A DNA stretch of 64,000 bases, taken from assembly GCF_030816915.1 (NCBI RefSeq), contig NZ_JAUSYN010000002.1, forward strand, positions 496,001-560,000, given 5' to 3'. A model generated the notes under the pieces. That model saw only the letters and a list, made by a program, of their open reading frames with translations. It was not told the origin of the DNA and did no database searches. Of the stretch, positions 62,838-64,000 are shown piece by piece (within the stretch, counting starts at the first letter, position 1; each line of letters starts with the position of its first letter). Origin of the DNA: Streptomyces sp. B3I8. Lineage in GTDB: Bacteria > Actinomycetota > Actinomycetes > Streptomycetales > Streptomycetaceae. The position numbers were made by a program, and so were the translations under genes.

Positions 62838-64000
62838 TCAGTGCGGGGTGCGGGCCGCGTGCACGGTACGGGCCAGCCGCGGGCCGAGCCAGCGCTTCAG
62901 CCGGCGCAGCGCCTCGACCTGTCCGGCCGCCCGGTCGAGGTGGTAGTAGATCTGCGGCGGCACGTACGGGAGCAGCGGGGAGTGCCGCTGGCCGAGCAGG
63001 GCGAACATGCGCTCGGGCGGCAGGTCGATGTAGCGCGTGAGGTTCTCGTACCACTGGGCGCTGTGCCGCGCGGCGCTCTGCACGTGCAGCAGTTCGCCTC
63101 GGCGTCGGCGTTCGTAGGCGGTGAGCGCGGCGGGCAGGGCGGCGGGGTCGTGGCCGGTGCCGTGCGTGTGCAGCGACTCGGCCAGGGCGCAGGCGTCCTC
63201 CAGGGCGAGGGTGGTACCGGCGCCGATGGAGTAGTGGGTGGTGTGGGCGGCGTCTCCGAGCAGGACCGTGTTGCCGCGGTGCCAGGTGCGGTTGGTGAGG
63301 GTGCGGAAGGTGAGCCACTGCGCGGAGCCGTCGGGCTGGGCGCGGCCCAGGAGCGGGTGGCCGTCGAGCACGTCGGCGAACAGCTTCTCCAGGACGGCCC
63401 GGCCGTCGGCCTCGGTCGCCCGGTCCAGACCGAGCCCGGTCCAGGTCCGCGGGGCGCACTCGACGACGAAGGTGCTCCGGTCGGTGTCGTAGGCGTACCC
63501 GTAGCACCAGATCCAGCCGTGGTCGGTCTCGACGAAGGCGAAGGTGAAGGAGTCGAAGACCTTGGTGGTGCCGAGCCAGAGGTAGCGGTTGCGGCCGTGG
63601 GTGAGGGCGCTGCCGTAGTGGTCGGGGTGGCGGGCGCGGACGGCGCTGTGGACGCCGTCGCCCGCGACGACGAGGTCGGCCTCGGGGAGCGGGCCCTCGG
63701 CGGGGACCTCGTCCTCGTACGTGATGGCGACGCCGAGGGCGGTGGCGCGGGCGGCGAGGAGGTCGAGGAGGCGGTGGCGGCCGATGCCGAAGCCCTCGTC
63801 ACCGTGGTGGACGGTGGTGCGGCCGCGGAGGTGGGCACAGCCGTCGGTCCAGCGGACGGAGTGGGTGCGCAGGTGGTCGGCGGATTCGGGGTCGTGGGTG
63901 CGGAGGCGGGCGAGGAGGGGCGCCCAGTAGGTGACGCCCCAGCCATAGGTGGAGCCGGCGGGGTCGCGTTCGTGGACGGTGAGGTCGTGGGACGGGTCCT
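62838..64000 (-). CDS. FAD-dependent monooxygenase (5' end outside window)
   Basis: The frame runs to the right window edge, giving at least 387 codons of the C-terminal part. Visible are the DG motif (VVAGDGVHSAVRARHPDH), the GD motif (VLLGDAAHTTHYSIGAGTTLALEDA) and a C-terminal helical extension. The FAD-binding GxGxxG lies beyond the window. It belongs to the PHBH-type aromatic hydroxylase family, possibly related to anthraniloyl-CoA or salicylyl-type monooxygenases. The substrate is not clear. The exporter operon downstream runs the same way. Confidence 0.85.
   Translation of the reverse strand, partial: DPSHDLTVHERDPAGSTYGWGVTYWAPLLARLRTHDPESADHLRTHSVRWTDGCAHLRGRTTVHHGDEGFGIGRHRLLDLLAARATALGVAITYEDEVPAEGPLPEADLVVAGDGVHSAVRARHPDHYGSALTHGRNRYLWLGTTKVFDSFTFAFVETDHGWIWCYGYAYDTDRSTFVVECAPRTWTGLGLDRATEADGRAVLEKLFADVLDGHPLLGRAQPDGSAQWLTFRTLTNRTWHRGNTVLLGDAAHTTHYSIGAGTTLALEDACALAESLHTHGTGHDPAALPAALTAYERRRRGELLHVQSAARHSAQWYENLTRYIDLPPERMFALLGQRHSPLLPYVPPQIYYHLDRAAGQVEALRRLKRWLGPRLARTVHAARTPH

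Overview
The window is high-GC actinobacterial DNA, almost certainly a Streptomyces chromosome. The evidence is the codon bias, the many GTG and TTG starts, a complete conservon (cvnABCD), two SigB-type sigma factors, many ATP-binding/STAS/SpoIIE partner-switching proteins, two DUF5133 proteins, a DUF6479-like protein, and repeated copies of the palindromic intergenic element familiar from streptomycetes. I saw no rRNA or tRNA gene, prophage, insertion sequence or CRISPR array. Both window edges cut a gene: an XRE/DUF5753 regulator on the left and a flavin monooxygenase on the right.

Layout. 1-6.7 kb: regulators, a DUF574 methyltransferase, a membrane PP2C phosphatase, a YciO/Sua5 protein, then a SigB-type sigma factor after 1.1 kb without a gene. 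6.9-12.1 kb: an orphan solute-binding lipoprotein followed by the conservon. 12.1-16.5 kb: a GlxA-type regulator coupled to an isochorismatase-fold hydrolase, a 12-bp minisatellite, and a divergent aldo/keto reductase and HTH regulator pair. 17-20.2 kb: cydA-cydB, with a SigB-like promoter candidate, and a DUF1360 protein. 20.5-24.9 kb: a leftward catabolic operon (GntR, 28-aa ORF, galC-like aldolase, galD-like tautomerase, a decayed VOC dioxygenase, lhgO), then an aquaporin. 26.1-40.1 kb: a stress-signalling island with GAF-ANTAR protein, carboxylate-amine ligase, a HAMP-array hybrid kinase carrying a frameshift, an ANTAR-GAF-PAS-SpoIIE phosphatase, a second SigB-type sigma factor with its own SigB-like promoter, CsbD, STAS and HATPase proteins, PRC-barrel and DUF5133.

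40.3-46.9 kb: an acyl-CoA synthetase, then the most novel part of the window. Two near-identical cysteine-free 71-72 aa peptides are encoded beside a membrane M50 zinc protease and a secreted protein. Strong hairpins lie after each peptide gene, and twin 19-bp palindromic operators lie between the peptide genes and a divergent XRE regulator. I read this as an uncharacterised ribosomal-peptide export or maturation cassette.

47-64 kb: a TauD-family dioxygenase, small conserved proteins, a GT39-like membrane glycosyltransferase, an ATP-dependent DNA ligase, an MFS exporter, a LysE/ArgP-type divergent pair, an AIM24 protein, a polyprenyl synthase translationally coupled to a TPR protein, AlkB, and a TetR-controlled DHA2 exporter with twin operators.

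Common themes are 4-bp translational overlaps (13016, 23425, 24132, 58520, 61125), perfect palindromes at divergent or self-regulated promoters, and short tandem repeats of differing unit length between genes.
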